64,000 bases of DNA from an uncultured Bacilli bacterium (GTDB lineage Bacteria > Bacillota_I > Bacilli_A > RF39 > UBA660), in NCBI GenBank assembly GCA_947624045.1, contig CANQIL010000003.1, positions 1-64,000 on the forward strand, read 5' to 3'. The notes under the pieces are model-generated. The model was not told the DNA's origin. It did not search any database and saw only the letters and a program-made list of their open reading frames with translations. A program made the position numbers and the translations under genes. Within the stretch, counting starts at the first letter, position 1. Every line of letters starts with the position of its first letter. Below are positions 48,473-59,489 of the stretch, one piece after another.

Positions 48473-50104
48473 ATGTGCTTTATGAAGAAAAATACATTTT
48501 TAGGTGGAGCTCTTATATCTACACTAGGTATTATTATTGTAAAAATTATTGGAGTAATCTATGTTATTCCTTTTAATGCTCTAATTGGGGAAAAAGGTGG
48601 AGCTTTATACGGGTATGGTTATAATGTATATGCCCTTTTTTTATCAATATCTAGTGCTGGTTTTCCTTTTGCAGTTAGTAAGCTAACTAGTGAGTACTTA
48701 GCCTTAGGTAATAAAGAAGATGTATCTAATATTTATAAAATATCCAAAGTTGTTATTTTTGCCTTATCAATTGTTATGTTTTTACTATTATTCTTATTAG
48801 CTCGTCCTATTGCTTCTTTAATAGCCGTTTCTGGACTAGGTGGCAATACTGTTGATGATATAGTTTTAATACTTCGACTAGTATCGTTTGCTATCTTGAT
48901 AGTTCCATTCTTAAGTGTAACAAGAGGCTTTTTACAAGGACATAAAATTATAACACCCGGCAGTATCTCTCAAGTAATAGAGCAATTAGTACGCGTTATC
49001 GTTATCCTACTAGGTTGCTACTTAGCTTTAAAAGTCTTTAATCTAGGCTTAACAACAGCCGTTGGTATATCTGTCTTTGCTGCTTTTATTGGAGCCGTTT
49101 TTTCTTTAGTTTATTTACAAGTAAAACTTAAAGGCTCAAAAATCTATTCGAAAAAAGCTAAAAAGCCTACTAAAGCTCAAGCAACTAAAATAATTAAACG
49201 TTTATTTATCTATGCCATACCTTACGTTATCATTAGTATAGTAAGTAACCTTTATGAATTAACCGATATGATTATCATTCAAAGAACAATGTCTGATGTT
49301 TTACACATAAACGCTATGACGACAGAAGCCGTAAGTAGTATCTTCACAATATGGGGTGGCAAATTCAATGGTATTATCCTAGCCGGTATCATTGGTCTAA
49401 ATACTAGCCTAACTCCTAATTTAGTTTCAAGCTACACAAAGAAAAATATGAAAGATGTTACTAGTAAAATTAATAAATCACTTGAATATATCTTCTACAT
49501 AGCTGTTCCTTTAACTTTATTTTTATCATTCTTTTCTAATTCCTTATGGACAGTCTTCTATGGTCATAGTGAAATAGGTACAGTAGTTTATAGTTACTTT
49601 GTTTACTATGCCTTATTTGGAGGAATATTCACAGTACTAGTAAATATCTTACAAAGCTTAAGTAAATATAAAGAAGTAGTTATCAGTATAGTAATCGGTT
49701 TAATATTTAACTTAGTATTTGATGCTCCGTTTGTCTTATTATTTAATAGGTTAGGTTTGCAACCTGCTAATGGCGCTATAGTATGTGGCTTAATAGGTTA
49801 TACTATTTCTATTATCTACTCAATGTATGTTTTATACAAAAAAGATAACATCAGCTTTAAAGAAACTTTTACCAAAGTAAAAAAATATATCCCTTGTTCA
49901 ATAGTCTTTATAGTTGTCTTAATCATTTTAAAAAATGTTGTTCCTACTAATATAAATTCTAGGTTAATGCATATACCACTTTTAATGATAACCGGGCTAA
50001 TCTCTTTTGGCGTTTATGCTTTAGTTAGCTATTTCAATGGTAGTTTCCAAGAATTATTTCCTTTTATATTTAAAAAAAGAAAGGGCGAATATTATGAAAA
50101 ATAA
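48473..50104 (+). CDS. MOP-superfamily flippase (SpoVB/polysaccharide biosynthesis-like)
   Basis: Multi-TM, GGALISTLGIIIVKIIGVIYVIPFNALIG; SSAGFPFAVSKL. Confidence 0.85.
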   Translation: MCFMKKNTFLGGALISTLGIIIVKIIGVIYVIPFNALIGEKGGALYGYGYNVYALFLSISSAGFPFAVSKLTSEYLALGNKEDVSNIYKISKVVIFALSIVMFLLLFLLARPIASLIAVSGLGGNTVDDIVLILRLVSFAILIVPFLSVTRGFLQGHKIITPGSISQVIEQLVRVIVILLGCYLALKVFNLGLTTAVGISVFAAFIGAVFSLVYLQVKLKGSKIYSKKAKKPTKAQATKIIKRLFIYAIPYVIISIVSNLYELTDMIIIQRTMSDVLHINAMTTEAVSSIFTIWGGKFNGIILAGIIGLNTSLTPNLVSSYTKKNMKDVTSKINKSLEYIFYIAVPLTLFLSFFSNSLWTVFYGHSEIGTVVYSYFVYYALFGGIFTVLVNILQSLSKYKEVVISIVIGLIFNLVFDAPFVLLFNRLGLQPANGAIVCGLIGYTISIIYSMYVLYKKDNISFKETFTKVKKYIPCSIVFIVVLIILKNVVPTNINSRLMHIPLLMITGLISFGVYALVSYFNGSFQELFPFIFKKRKGEYYEK

Positions 50105-51665
50105 AAGTAATATTTATGGTAATGAAAGACGAGAAAACTATTCTAAGGCTTTAGAAGAATTAGTAGAAAACTATAAAGAATTAGAACAAGAAAAAATAAT
50201 TATGGCAACAGAGAAAGACCATACATACTTTGATAACAAAGCTAAAAAAGTTGTTGACGGATATGACTTGGTAAACTTTGAAATAGAAAAATATGGTGAT
50301 GATAAAGTTAAAGAAATATATAGTAGTGATACTCTAAGTAATGGAAATCCTCTACGTTATAAGCCCTTTCCTAACTGCATTTTTAACGTAATAAAAGCTT
50401 GTTTTAAAAGAAGTCTTAATTGTTACCCCTCAACTATAGGTACAACTGCGGCAAGACTAGATTTAGTAAATTACTTAATCAAAGAGGGCTTTCCAAAAGA
50501 TGATAATGAATATTGTAGTGGCATAGGTGTTCATAATGTAGCTTTTGCTAATTCAACTACTCAAGCTTTTAGTCTGATTTTAAAAGTCATTGCTAGAAAG
50601 CACGATGTAATTATTATTCCGGCTCCAACTTATGGTATCTTTGTAGGTATTGCTGAAAAAATGGGCATTAACTGCGAAACTATCGATTTAAAAGAAGAAG
50701 ATGACTTTTTCGTTAACCCAAATGAACTTAGTGAAAAAATAACTGCTATAAATAAGCGTTTAGAAAAAGAATATAAAGATAAATTAGACTATATCCCCAA
50801 ATGTGTAGCTTTTCTAAATATAAATCCTCATAACCCAATAGGTAACGTTTTAACTATAGATGATATAGACCTTATAAAACAAATAAGCGACGTTTGCTTA
50901 GAAAAAGGTGTTTTTATAATTGATGATTTAATCTATCGCGATTTAACTTTTGATAGAGAAAAACTAGCCTTTCCTATAGCTTCCATACCTAAGTACTTTA
51001 ACAACACTATTTCCTTATTTGGTATTTCTAAATCGTTTGGTCTAGCTAGTTTTAGAGCCGGCTTTGTCGTTATGCCAACACCTATATTTTGGGGTTATGC
51101 TACCGAAATGTTTGACTTAATGGATTCCGTTCCTGTTTTGCAAGTAGAAGCCGTTCGCGGAGCCTTTAATGCTAGTAGTAAAAGATATAAAGCTTATTAT
51201 AAATACTTTCAAAAACTTATTCCTAAATATTTATACCAACTAGACTTAGTAAGTGCCTTAATCTATGGCATTGATTATATAAAAAGTAGTAAAACTAAAG
51301 AAAAAATTATTAAGGATATTTCTAAATATAGTAAAGATGATGATATAAAGCTTCAATTATTAAAGGGTATTAAAAATGTAAAAATTAGAAAAAAAACTTA
51401 TCCTCAATCAGGCTTCTTTATAGTAGTTGACTTTACTGATTTAAAAGGTAAATATTATAAAGGTAACTTAATAAACTCAGAGTATGATTTATTAAAAGCT
51501 TTATTTAACTATGGAAAAGTAAGATATTTAATGGGTGAAAACTTTATTTGGCCTTATCCTGATGAAATGGTCGCTAGAGTAAACTTTGCGATTAATAAAA
51601 AAGCCCTTATTCATAACTTTTATAAAATAAATTGTTTTGTAAGGATGTTGAAAGATGAAAATTAA
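50094..51665 (+). CDS. PLP-dependent aminotransferase, class I/II
   Basis: NINPHNPIGNVLT; FGISKSFGLASFRAGFVV. Start proposed at 50094, not 50037. Confidence 0.85.
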   Translation: MKNKSNIYGNERRENYSKALEELVENYKELEQEKIIMATEKDHTYFDNKAKKVVDGYDLVNFEIEKYGDDKVKEIYSSDTLSNGNPLRYKPFPNCIFNVIKACFKRSLNCYPSTIGTTAARLDLVNYLIKEGFPKDDNEYCSGIGVHNVAFANSTTQAFSLILKVIARKHDVIIIPAPTYGIFVGIAEKMGINCETIDLKEEDDFFVNPNELSEKITAINKRLEKEYKDKLDYIPKCVAFLNINPHNPIGNVLTIDDIDLIKQISDVCLEKGVFIIDDLIYRDLTFDREKLAFPIASIPKYFNNTISLFGISKSFGLASFRAGFVVMPTPIFWGYATEMFDLMDSVPVLQVEAVRGAFNASSKRYKAYYKYFQKLIPKYLYQLDLVSALIYGIDYIKSSKTKEKIIKDISKYSKDDDIKLQLLKGIKNVKIRKKTYPQSGFFIVVDFTDLKGKYYKGNLINSEYDLLKALFNYGKVRYLMGENFIWPYPDEMVARVNFAINKKALIHNFYKINCFVRMLKDEN

Positions 51666-52563
51666 AAGAATAATTTATAAAATAAGACTAAAATTATGCT
51701 ATATTACTAATAACCTAATGTGCCTTTTCAAAATAAATTCTAAAAAAAGGCTATTTATAGTATCATCACCTAAGTATCAAAATAAAGTAAAAGCTGATTT
51801 ATACTTACAAAAATTTTTCTTAAAAAATAACTACTACTGTAAAATAATTACTTGGCAAGATAAAATTACTAATGAATATTGCCTAATTAGCTCAGTATGG
51901 GGCTACTGCCAAGACTTAGATAATTTTTTAAAATTTGTAACAAATAATAAGACAATTAATGATAAAGAAATTATTTATAATAATATTTCTAAAAAAAAGC
52001 AATATGAATTATTAGAAAAATATAATATTCCGAGAATTACAACTAAGTTTTATGAAAATAGTAAAGATTTTAAATTTAAAGATAAAAAACAAGTTGTTAA
52101 ACCAGCCATATCTGAAAGTGGTAATAATACCTATATTATTGAAAACAAAAAAGATTTAGATAAAATAAAAGACTTAACATCATTTTCTGTCCAACCTTTT
52201 ATTTCTGGAATAGAAGAGGGTGAATTATCATTAATAGTACTAGATAAAAAACTAAAATATGGCATTATAAGATACCCGGGTATATTTTCTAAATATGAGA
52301 AAGAAAAATATGTAAAAAAAGAAGATATTCCTTATCAAGCCTTTAATATATTTAATGATGTTATAAATATAAAAGAATATAGTAAAGCTAAATATATGCG
52401 TATTGACTTAGTCAAAGATAAATATACTTATAAAATACTAGAACTAGAACTAGTAGACCCAGACTTATTTATTGAAAGCATTCCTGATGAAGAGTTTAAA
52501 AAAGAAATCTATAAAGAATTTGTTACTGTAATTGATAAATATTTAATAGAAGATATAAGATAA
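51655..52563 (+). CDS. ATP-grasp-like protein
   Basis: QVVKPAISESGNNTYII; YMRIDLVKDKYTYKILELELVDPDLFI. Confidence 0.7.
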   Translation: MKIKRIIYKIRLKLCYITNNLMCLFKINSKKRLFIVSSPKYQNKVKADLYLQKFFLKNNYYCKIITWQDKITNEYCLISSVWGYCQDLDNFLKFVTNNKTINDKEIIYNNISKKKQYELLEKYNIPRITTKFYENSKDFKFKDKKQVVKPAISESGNNTYIIENKKDLDKIKDLTSFSVQPFISGIEEGELSLIVLDKKLKYGIIRYPGIFSKYEKEKYVKKEDIPYQAFNIFNDVINIKEYSKAKYMRIDLVKDKYTYKILELELVDPDLFIESIPDEEFKKEIYKEFVTVIDKYLIEDIR

Positions 52564-52578
52564 ATAAAGAGGTGCATT

Positions 52579-53847
52579 ATGAAAAGAAAAAAAGGTAAAG
52601 TTAAGAAAAAGATAATTATAATAATTAGTATTTTTATTGTAATTATTCTTCTTAGTGGCTTAGGTTTTGTACTTTATCAAAATATTCATGGAGTTAGTTC
52701 TAAGTTAAAACTTAAATTACTAGGAAAAGAAAATACTTATCTTGTTAATGAAGAATATAAAGATAAAGGAGTAAAGGCAACTTACGAGGGAAAAAACTTA
52801 GCTAGTAAAGTAAAAGTTACTGGTACTGTAAATACTAAAAAGATAGGTACTTATAAATTAAAATATACTGTTAAATATAAAAAATTAAGTAAAACAATTA
52901 CAAGAAAAGTCCAAGTTGTTGATAAAACACCACCTGAGATTACTTTAGAAAATAAAGAAGTTTATCTAACAGTCGGAAATGACTATCAAGAGCCAGGTTA
53001 TAAAGCTATTGATAATTATGATAATGATATAACCTCTTCAGTAAAAGTAAATAGTAACGTTAATAAAGACCAAGTTGGTAAGTATCAAGTTACTTATACC
53101 GTTTTTGATTCAAGTAATAATAAAGCTGAAGCTACAAGAGATGTTTATGTTGTTGAAAAGCCTAAAACTGACCAAAAAATAGCGGTTTTAAATTATCACT
53201 TCTTTTATGATAGTGGTAAGGGTGAAGTTTGTAATGAAGATATTTGTGAAGAAATTTCTCAGTTTAAATCTCATCTAAAATGGTTTAATGATAATGGTTA
53301 TAAGACTTTAACAATGAGTGAATTTAGAGATTGGATGTATGGAAAAATTGAATTGCCTGAGAAGTCTGTTTTACTAACAGTTGATGATGGAGCAATGGGA
53401 ACAGGTCGGCATAATGGCTATACCTTAATACCAGCTTTAGAAGAGTATAAAGCTCATGCTACCTTATTCTTAATAACTGGTTGGTGGGATATTAGTAATT
53501 ATCAAGGCTCAGAATATTTAGAAATTGAATCTCATACTAACGATATGCATAATGAAGGCTTTTGTAGTGGAGTTACCAGAGGAGCTAGAATGCTATGTCA
53601 AGATTATGACACAGTTAAAAATGATTTATTAAAATCAATTGAAATAACTAATTCTAAAAAAGCTTTCTGCTTTCCATTTTATGCTTATGATGAAAAATCT
53701 ATAAATGCTGTTAAAGAAGTTGGGTTTGAATTAGCTTTTGTTGGTGGCAGTAGAAAAGCATCAAGAAATGATAACAAATATACAATACCACGTTATCCTA
53801 TAAGTAGACGTCATCAACTAGAAGATATTATTGCGATGGTAAGCTAA
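52579..53847 (+). CDS. Polysaccharide deacetylase with two DUF5011-type Ig-like domains
   Basis: VDKTPPEITLENKEVYLTVGNDYQEPGYKAIDNYD; VLLTVDDGAMGTG. Confidence 0.85.
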   Translation: MKRKKGKVKKKIIIIISIFIVIILLSGLGFVLYQNIHGVSSKLKLKLLGKENTYLVNEEYKDKGVKATYEGKNLASKVKVTGTVNTKKIGTYKLKYTVKYKKLSKTITRKVQVVDKTPPEITLENKEVYLTVGNDYQEPGYKAIDNYDNDITSSVKVNSNVNKDQVGKYQVTYTVFDSSNNKAEATRDVYVVEKPKTDQKIAVLNYHFFYDSGKGEVCNEDICEEISQFKSHLKWFNDNGYKTLTMSEFRDWMYGKIELPEKSVLLTVDDGAMGTGRHNGYTLIPALEEYKAHATLFLITGWWDISNYQGSEYLEIESHTNDMHNEGFCSGVTRGARMLCQDYDTVKNDLLKSIEITNSKKAFCFPFYAYDEKSINAVKEVGFELAFVGGSRKASRNDNKYTIPRYPISRRHQLEDIIAMVS

Positions 53848-53996
53848 AAAATATTAAAAAAAACTTACGAAATTTAATAAAATGTGCTAAATTAGATTTA
53901 TAAAAAAAAGTTTTAAGTTTAATCAATGTGCAGCAAACAGCGTAAGTCCAATTGTTAGGGCTTAGCTGTTTTTTCATTTTAAAAGAGGAGGCAATT

Positions 53997-54491
53997 ATGT
54001 ATAAAGTAAATGATTATGTTGTTTATAAGAAAGATGTCTGCTTAGTAAAAGAAATAAGACAAAATAAAATGAATGGTATTAATTATTATATATTAGTACC
54101 TGTTAGTGATGAGTCATTAATTATTGATGTACCAGTTGATAATAAACTAAATTTTATTAGAGATGTTATTAGTCGGGAAGATGCTCTTAAATTAATAGAA
54201 AATATTCCTAATATAGAGCCTATTAATAATATTGATGATAAATATATCGAAAGAGCTTATAAAGAATTATTAAGTAGAGGTACATATGAAGATTTAATAA
54301 AAATTATAAAAACAACTTATTTAAGAAATGATTATCGCTTAAAAAATAAGAAAAAAGTTAGTGAGAAAGATAGTAATTACTTTAATCAAGCTGAAAAATA
54401 TTTGTATAATGAACTAGCTGTTAGTCTTAATATGGATTTTACACAGACAAAAGAATTTATCATAAAAAAAGTTAATGAATTAGAAAAATAG
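53997..54491 (+). CDS. CarD-family transcriptional regulator
   Basis: MYKVNDYVVYKKDVCLVKEIRQ; start at 53997 preceded by GAGGAGG. Confidence 0.85.
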   Translation: MYKVNDYVVYKKDVCLVKEIRQNKMNGINYYILVPVSDESLIIDVPVDNKLNFIRDVISREDALKLIENIPNIEPINNIDDKYIERAYKELLSRGTYEDLIKIIKTTYLRNDYRLKNKKKVSEKDSNYFNQAEKYLYNELAVSLNMDFTQTKEFIIKKVNELEK

Positions 54492-54537
54492 TGATATGAT
54501 TAGTATATAAGTTTAAGTACGAAAGGAAGGTAATTGT

Positions 54538-55512
54538 ATGTGTACAGCAATAACTTATTATACTAAAGACCATTATTTTGGAAGAAACTTTGATTTAGAA
54601 TATTCTTATAAAGAAACAGTTACTATTACGCCTAGAAATTATCCTTTTAATTTTAGAAAAATGGGTAGGAAGAATGAGCATTTTGCTATTATAGGAATGG
54701 CTACGGTAGTAGATAATTATCCTTTATATTATGATGCGATTAATGAAAAAGGCTTAGGCATGGCTGGGTTAAATTTTCCGGGAAATGCTTATTATAATGA
54801 AGAAGTAGAATCTAAAGATAATATTGCTCCTTTTGAATTTATTCCTTGGATTTTATCACAGTGCGCTACTGTTCGGGATGCTTTAAAATTATTAGCTAAT
54901 ATGAATCTTGCTAAAATAGACTTTAGTGAGCAATTTCCTGCATCACCTTTGCATTGGATAATTGCGGATAAAGAAAAAGCAATTACGGTTGAAAGTGTTA
55001 AAGAGGGTTTAAAAATTTATGACAATAAAGTAGGAGTGCTTACTAATAATCCAACCTTTGATTATCATATGTTTAATTTAAATAATTATATGAATCTTTC
55101 TATTGAAAAGCCACTTAATAATTTTTCTAAAAAACTAGATTTTGATATTTATAGCAGAGGTATGGGTGCTTTAGGTCTTCCAGGAGATTTGTCTTCTCAA
55201 TCACGTTTTGTTAAGGCTACTTTTACTAAAATGAATTCTATATCAGGTGACTCTGAGTCAGAAAGTATTTCGCAGTTTTTTCAAATTTTAGGAAGTGTTA
55301 ATCAACAAAGAGGTTGTGTTCATATGGGTAGTGATAAATATGAAATAACTATTTATAGTTCTTGTTGCAATATGGATAAGGGAATTTACTATTATACTAC
55401 TTATGAAAACAGTCAAATAACGGCAGTTGATATGAATAAAGAAAACTTAGATAGTAGCAAGCTAGTTAGTTATGACTTGATAAAAGGACAACAAATTTTA
55501 AGACAAAATTAG
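54538..55512 (+). CDS. Choloylglycine hydrolase family (bile salt hydrolase/penicillin V acylase-like)
   Basis: MCTAITYYTKDHYFGRNFDLEYSY; LTNNPTFDYHMFNLNNY; SRFVKA. Confidence 0.93.
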   Translation: MCTAITYYTKDHYFGRNFDLEYSYKETVTITPRNYPFNFRKMGRKNEHFAIIGMATVVDNYPLYYDAINEKGLGMAGLNFPGNAYYNEEVESKDNIAPFEFIPWILSQCATVRDALKLLANMNLAKIDFSEQFPASPLHWIIADKEKAITVESVKEGLKIYDNKVGVLTNNPTFDYHMFNLNNYMNLSIEKPLNNFSKKLDFDIYSRGMGALGLPGDLSSQSRFVKATFTKMNSISGDSESESISQFFQILGSVNQQRGCVHMGSDKYEITIYSSCCNMDKGIYYYTTYENSQITAVDMNKENLDSSKLVSYDLIKGQQILRQN

Positions 55513-55629
55513 TACTAAAAAGGTAGGTAGATAAGCCTGCTTTTATTCTAAAATTTTATCTAAAACAATTGTTTGACAAAATAGACTTTATTGTGATATA
55601 GTGATGATGAGGTTTAATTAAAGGACAAA

Positions 55630-56103
55630 ATGCAAAAGAAAAAAATTATTAAGGAAAAAATTTCATTGATAAGGAGGAAAAAAAAGATGAAAGATGAAAA
55701 GAAAAAAGATATCGTAATTGCTGTATTAATTGTAATAATTATTTTACTAATTTGTTGTTTAATTGTAGTAAAAACAGTTAAGAAAAATGATGAAACTAAG
55801 AAAAGTGAGCCATTAAATAGTTTAAATGAAACTAGTAATAATGTTAACGATTCACAAAATGATACTACTAATAATAATGATAGTGTAGTTAGTAATTATA
55901 TATCTAAAGAAGAAGCTATAAATATTGCTTTAAATGATGCTAAATTACAAAGAAGTAGTATTTATGATTTAGATATAGAATTAGAAAATGACTATGGTAA
56001 AACTGTGTATGAAATAAGTTTTGAATACAACAATTTAGAATATGAGTATCTTATCGATGCTAATGAGGGTAGTATAGTCAATTCAAATATCAAAAGAGAT
56101 TAA
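55630..56103 (+). CDS. PepSY-domain membrane-anchored protein; start likely ~55687
   Basis: YISKEEAINIALNDA..YEYLIDANEGSIVN. Confidence 0.7.
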   Translation: MQKKKIIKEKISLIRRKKKMKDEKKKDIVIAVLIVIIILLICCLIVVKTVKKNDETKKSEPLNSLNETSNNVNDSQNDTTNNNDSVVSNYISKEEAINIALNDAKLQRSSIYDLDIELENDYGKTVYEISFEYNNLEYEYLIDANEGSIVNSNIKRD

Positions 56104-56164
56104 AATATTATGAAAAAGCAAATAGAAATTTATTAAAAAAATATATAGAAATGAAGGTGAGCTC

Positions 56165-56833
56165 TTGAAAATAATTGATTTAAAAAAAGATTATGATAAA
56201 ATGCAACTTAAATATGGAGCTAAAAATTTAGATTCTATATATAATGGTGGTTGTGAAGAAAATCCTAATATTTGCTTTGTTTTCATGAATCCTACCGGTA
56301 AAAATATTGCTAGTGATAAAGCTTGGGAAGGTAGAAAATCGCCTTGGCTTGGATGTAAAAATATATGGAAATTATTTTATAAAGTGAATCTTTTAAGTGA
56401 AAATACATTTAATCAAATTCAAGAAAAAAGAGCCAAAGATTGGGACTATGCGTTTTCAGATTATGTCTATGATGAAATAGTGACTAATAAAGTATTCATT
56501 ACTAATTTAGGAAAATGTACTCAGATTGATGCTAGAGCTCTAACAGATGATATATTAAAAAAATATCTTAACTTATTATTTAAAGAGATAGAAATAATTA
56601 ATCCGAAAGTTATTATCACTTTTGGAAATCAAGTTAGTTCTATTGTTTTGAATAAAAAAATAGCGGTATCTGAAAATAGAAAAAAATGTCATACACTTAA
56701 AATTAAGGGAAACATATATAAAGTTTATCCAGTTTATTATCCAGTCGGTAATGGTATATTTAATATGGATAAGGCTATAGAAGATATAAATTGGATAATA
56801 GAAAATGAATTAAAAGAAAAAATATCAATTTAA
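56165..56833 (+). CDS. Uracil-DNA glycosylase superfamily protein
   Basis: NICFVFMNPTGKNIA..FITNLGKCTQ..VIITFGNQV. Confidence 0.75.
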   Translation: MKIIDLKKDYDKMQLKYGAKNLDSIYNGGCEENPNICFVFMNPTGKNIASDKAWEGRKSPWLGCKNIWKLFYKVNLLSENTFNQIQEKRAKDWDYAFSDYVYDEIVTNKVFITNLGKCTQIDARALTDDILKKYLNLLFKEIEIINPKVIITFGNQVSSIVLNKKIAVSENRKKCHTLKIKGNIYKVYPVYYPVGNGIFNMDKAIEDINWIIENELKEKISI

Positions 56834-56858
56834 AATATTTAGAAAAGAAGGTGTAAGG

Positions 56859-57722
56859 TTGAAAAATAAAATAGAAACAATTTCAAATTTATTTGAAGGT
56901 AAGGAAATAAGAAGTATATGGGATAGTGAAAAGGAAGAATATTACTTTAGTGTTGTTGATGTTATAAGTGCATTGACTGATAGTAAAGATGCTAGTGATT
57001 ATTGGACTACTCTTAAAAGAAGATTAATAAATGATGAAGGAAGTGAACTTCCGACAAATTGTCGGAGTTTGAAATTCAGAGCTAAAGATGGAAAAATGAG
57101 GAATACTGACGCATTAGATACAAAGGGAATTTTAAGATTAATTGAATCTGTTCCTTCGCCTAAAGCAGAACCATTTAAGGTCTGGCTAGCTAATTTAGGT
57201 AGCGAAAGAGTTGATGAAGTATTTAACCCTGAAATTGCAGTTAATAGAGCAGTAGAATATTATCGAAAAAAAGGATATAATGATGATTGGATAAAAGCAA
57301 GATTAACTGGAATTGTGGACCGCTTTAAGCTTACTGATATTTGGAAAGAAGGAGGAATCACCAAACCATTAGAGTTTGCTCTATTAACTAATGAAATATA
57401 TAAAAGTTGGTCTGGAATGAAAGCAAGCGAGTATAAAGAGTTCAAAGGTCTTAGAAAAGAATCTTTGAGAGATAATATGACTGATATTGAAATTGCTCTA
57501 ACCAATATTGGCGAAATAGCAACAAGAGATATTGCGAAAGAAGAACATCCAAATGGCTTAAAAGAAAATCTAAATGTAGCAAAGCGTGGTGGAGGAGTTG
57601 CTAAAGGAGCTAAAGATTTATATGAAAAGGAAACTAAAAAATCGGCTTTATCGCAAAGTAATAATTTAAATTATAAATATATAGATGAAAAATTAATAGA
57701 AGATGCAAAAGAAAAAGTGTAA
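56859..57722 (+). CDS. BRO-N/DinD-like antirepressor family protein
   Basis: IRSIWDSEKEEYYFSVVDVISALTDSKDASDYWTTLKRRL; SPKAEPFKVWLANLGSERVDE. Confidence 0.88.
   Translation: MKNKIETISNLFEGKEIRSIWDSEKEEYYFSVVDVISALTDSKDASDYWTTLKRRLINDEGSELPTNCRSLKFRAKDGKMRNTDALDTKGILRLIESVPSPKAEPFKVWLANLGSERVDEVFNPEIAVNRAVEYYRKKGYNDDWIKARLTGIVDRFKLTDIWKEGGITKPLEFALLTNEIYKSWSGMKASEYKEFKGLRKESLRDNMTDIEIALTNIGEIATRDIAKEEHPNGLKENLNVAKRGGGVAKGAKDLYEKETKKSALSQSNNLNYKYIDEKLIEDAKEKV
57050..57066. repeat. In-frame palindrome TCCGACAAATTGTCGGA
   Basis: Read directly within the BRO/DinD gene. Confidence 0.95.
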
Positions 57723-57822
57723 ATATTAATAGTAAAAAGTTAACTATAGTTATTGAGTTTTAGAATTAGTTATTTTTTACGAAAGATGATAAAATTAAAA
57801 AAATATAAAGGAAAGATAAATT

Positions 57823-58137
57823 ATGAAAAAATATATCATAGTCACAACACTATGTGAAAAAGAAAAAATAGCTAATGAGATAATAGATACATTACTAGAA
57901 AAAAAATTAATAGTTGGAAGCCATGTTAGTAAAGTTAAATCTAAATACTGGTGGAATAATAAATTAGAAGAATGTATTGAGTATAAACTAGAGTTTAGGA
58001 CAACAGAAAGTAAATTTACTGAAATTGAAAATGAAATAAAGAGAATACATAATTATGAAGTCGCAGAAATTTCAAGTTGTGAAATAAAAAATGCAAGTAA
58101 AGAGTTTTTGAAATGGATAGATGAAAATTTAAAATAA
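57823..58137 (+). CDS. cutA: CutA1 divalent ion tolerance family protein
   Basis: IIVTTLCEKEKIANEIIDTLLEKKLIVGSHVSKVKSKYWWNNKLEE. Confidence 0.88.
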   Translation: MKKYIIVTTLCEKEKIANEIIDTLLEKKLIVGSHVSKVKSKYWWNNKLEECIEYKLEFRTTESKFTEIENEIKRIHNYEVAEISSCEIKNASKEFLKWIDENLK

Positions 58138-58171
58138 AAAAGCAAAATTTTTATAAAGGAGGAATAATAAG

Positions 58172-58690
58172 ATGTACATAATATCGCAAATTATTGAAAC
58201 TATTGCTTTAATAATTACGCTATATTCATATCATTTAGGAACAAAGGAAAAAATTTTTAAAGGTATGTGTATTGCTAATATATTTGATATATCACATTAT
58301 TTCTTCTTAAATGCTTATAGTGGTCTTGCAACTAAAGTGATGGCTTTAGTTAGAAATATTTTCATCTTGAAAAAAGAGCATAATAAAAAGTTAAGTTCAA
58401 ATTTATTTTTAATATTATTCGTTATAGCTTATTTATTACTAGCTTTTATAACCTATAAAAACGTTTATACTTTATTACCATTTGTTGCAGCCATTATTTA
58501 TATGCTTGTTGTATGGAATGGTAATGAACTACAAATAAAGAAAATTGCGCTATTTTGTTACTTCTTTTGGTTAGCATATAACATATCAGTATTTTCTATA
58601 ATAGGAATAATATCAAATATAGTTAGTTTAATGTCAACTTATATTGCTTATATCAACTATAGAAAAAATATTTATTGCAAAGGCAGATAA
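58172..58690 (+). CDS. YgjV-like inner membrane protein
   Basis: Multi-TM; LGTKEKIFKGMCIANIFDISHYFFLNAYSGLATKVMALVRN. Confidence 0.7.
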   Translation: MYIISQIIETIALIITLYSYHLGTKEKIFKGMCIANIFDISHYFFLNAYSGLATKVMALVRNIFILKKEHNKKLSSNLFLILFVIAYLLLAFITYKNVYTLLPFVAAIIYMLVVWNGNELQIKKIALFCYFFWLAYNISVFSIIGIISNIVSLMSTYIAYINYRKNIYCKGR

Positions 58691-58720
58691 ATAATTAAAA
58701 TAATTTTTTAGGAGGAAAAA

Positions 58721-59473
58721 ATGATATTTAGTAAAGATTCTTATATAAAAATTATCTATTTACTTATTTACACTATACCGTTAATTTTTATCATAATAAA
58801 TTGTTTGAAACTAGCAAAAATAACGGATAGTTCTTTAAGAAAAAAGAATCAAATGCAATCTTTAATGGCTTTGATTTTTATGGGTGGTAGCGCTTTTTTA
58901 TTATTTAATATACTTAATGTTGATTCTTTGTTAGATAAACTTCCGTTCAAATTTACTAAGCTAGAAGATGCATATAAATTTGATTATAATAATCCTGAGG
59001 AAATAGCCTTTAAGAAAAAATATAAAAATACTTATTTCGTTGTTGGAAGAGAAAAAAATGGAATAGCTCGATTTGATAGTTATAAAGAAACTACTAATGG
59101 ATGGAAAAATCTTGTTGGAAGAAGTCATAAATATTTGTATGAACTACATCCGTTATCTTATGATGTATATTATTTTAATAATACTAGTGAAAATATAACG
59201 GGAATATTTATACTAAATTTTTCCGAAGATGAAGAAAGCAATATTACTGATAAATATAAGACTGAATTTAAAGTACTGACTGATAAAAATGGAAAGGAAA
59301 TTAATTATCTTTCATACTCTAAAAAACTTCATAGAATATATTTTGGATTAGTAAAACATAACATTGGTGATAATTATTATATTGTTGCTAATAAGGAAAA
59401 AATAAAATTTTCTGATTATAAAAATAATGGTGGTATTATTGGAGCTTTAAAATCTTTTGGCTTTTTTGAATGA
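58721..59473 (+). CDS. Hypothetical membrane protein
   Basis: Two N-terminal TM segments. Confidence 0.5.
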   Translation: MIFSKDSYIKIIYLLIYTIPLIFIIINCLKLAKITDSSLRKKNQMQSLMALIFMGGSAFLLFNILNVDSLLDKLPFKFTKLEDAYKFDYNNPEEIAFKKKYKNTYFVVGREKNGIARFDSYKETTNGWKNLVGRSHKYLYELHPLSYDVYYFNNTSENITGIFILNFSEDEESNITDKYKTEFKVLTDKNGKEINYLSYSKKLHRIYFGLVKHNIGDNYYIVANKEKIKFSDYKNNGGIIGALKSFGFFE

Positions 59474-59489
59474 TTTAATAAATATGTTA

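Noticed and set aside
53920-53980. Hairpin AACAGCgtAAGtCC..GGgCTTaGCTGTT before the CarD gene as a riboswitch
   Set aside because: Best explained as a simple intrinsic terminator with T-run; no recognised aptamer
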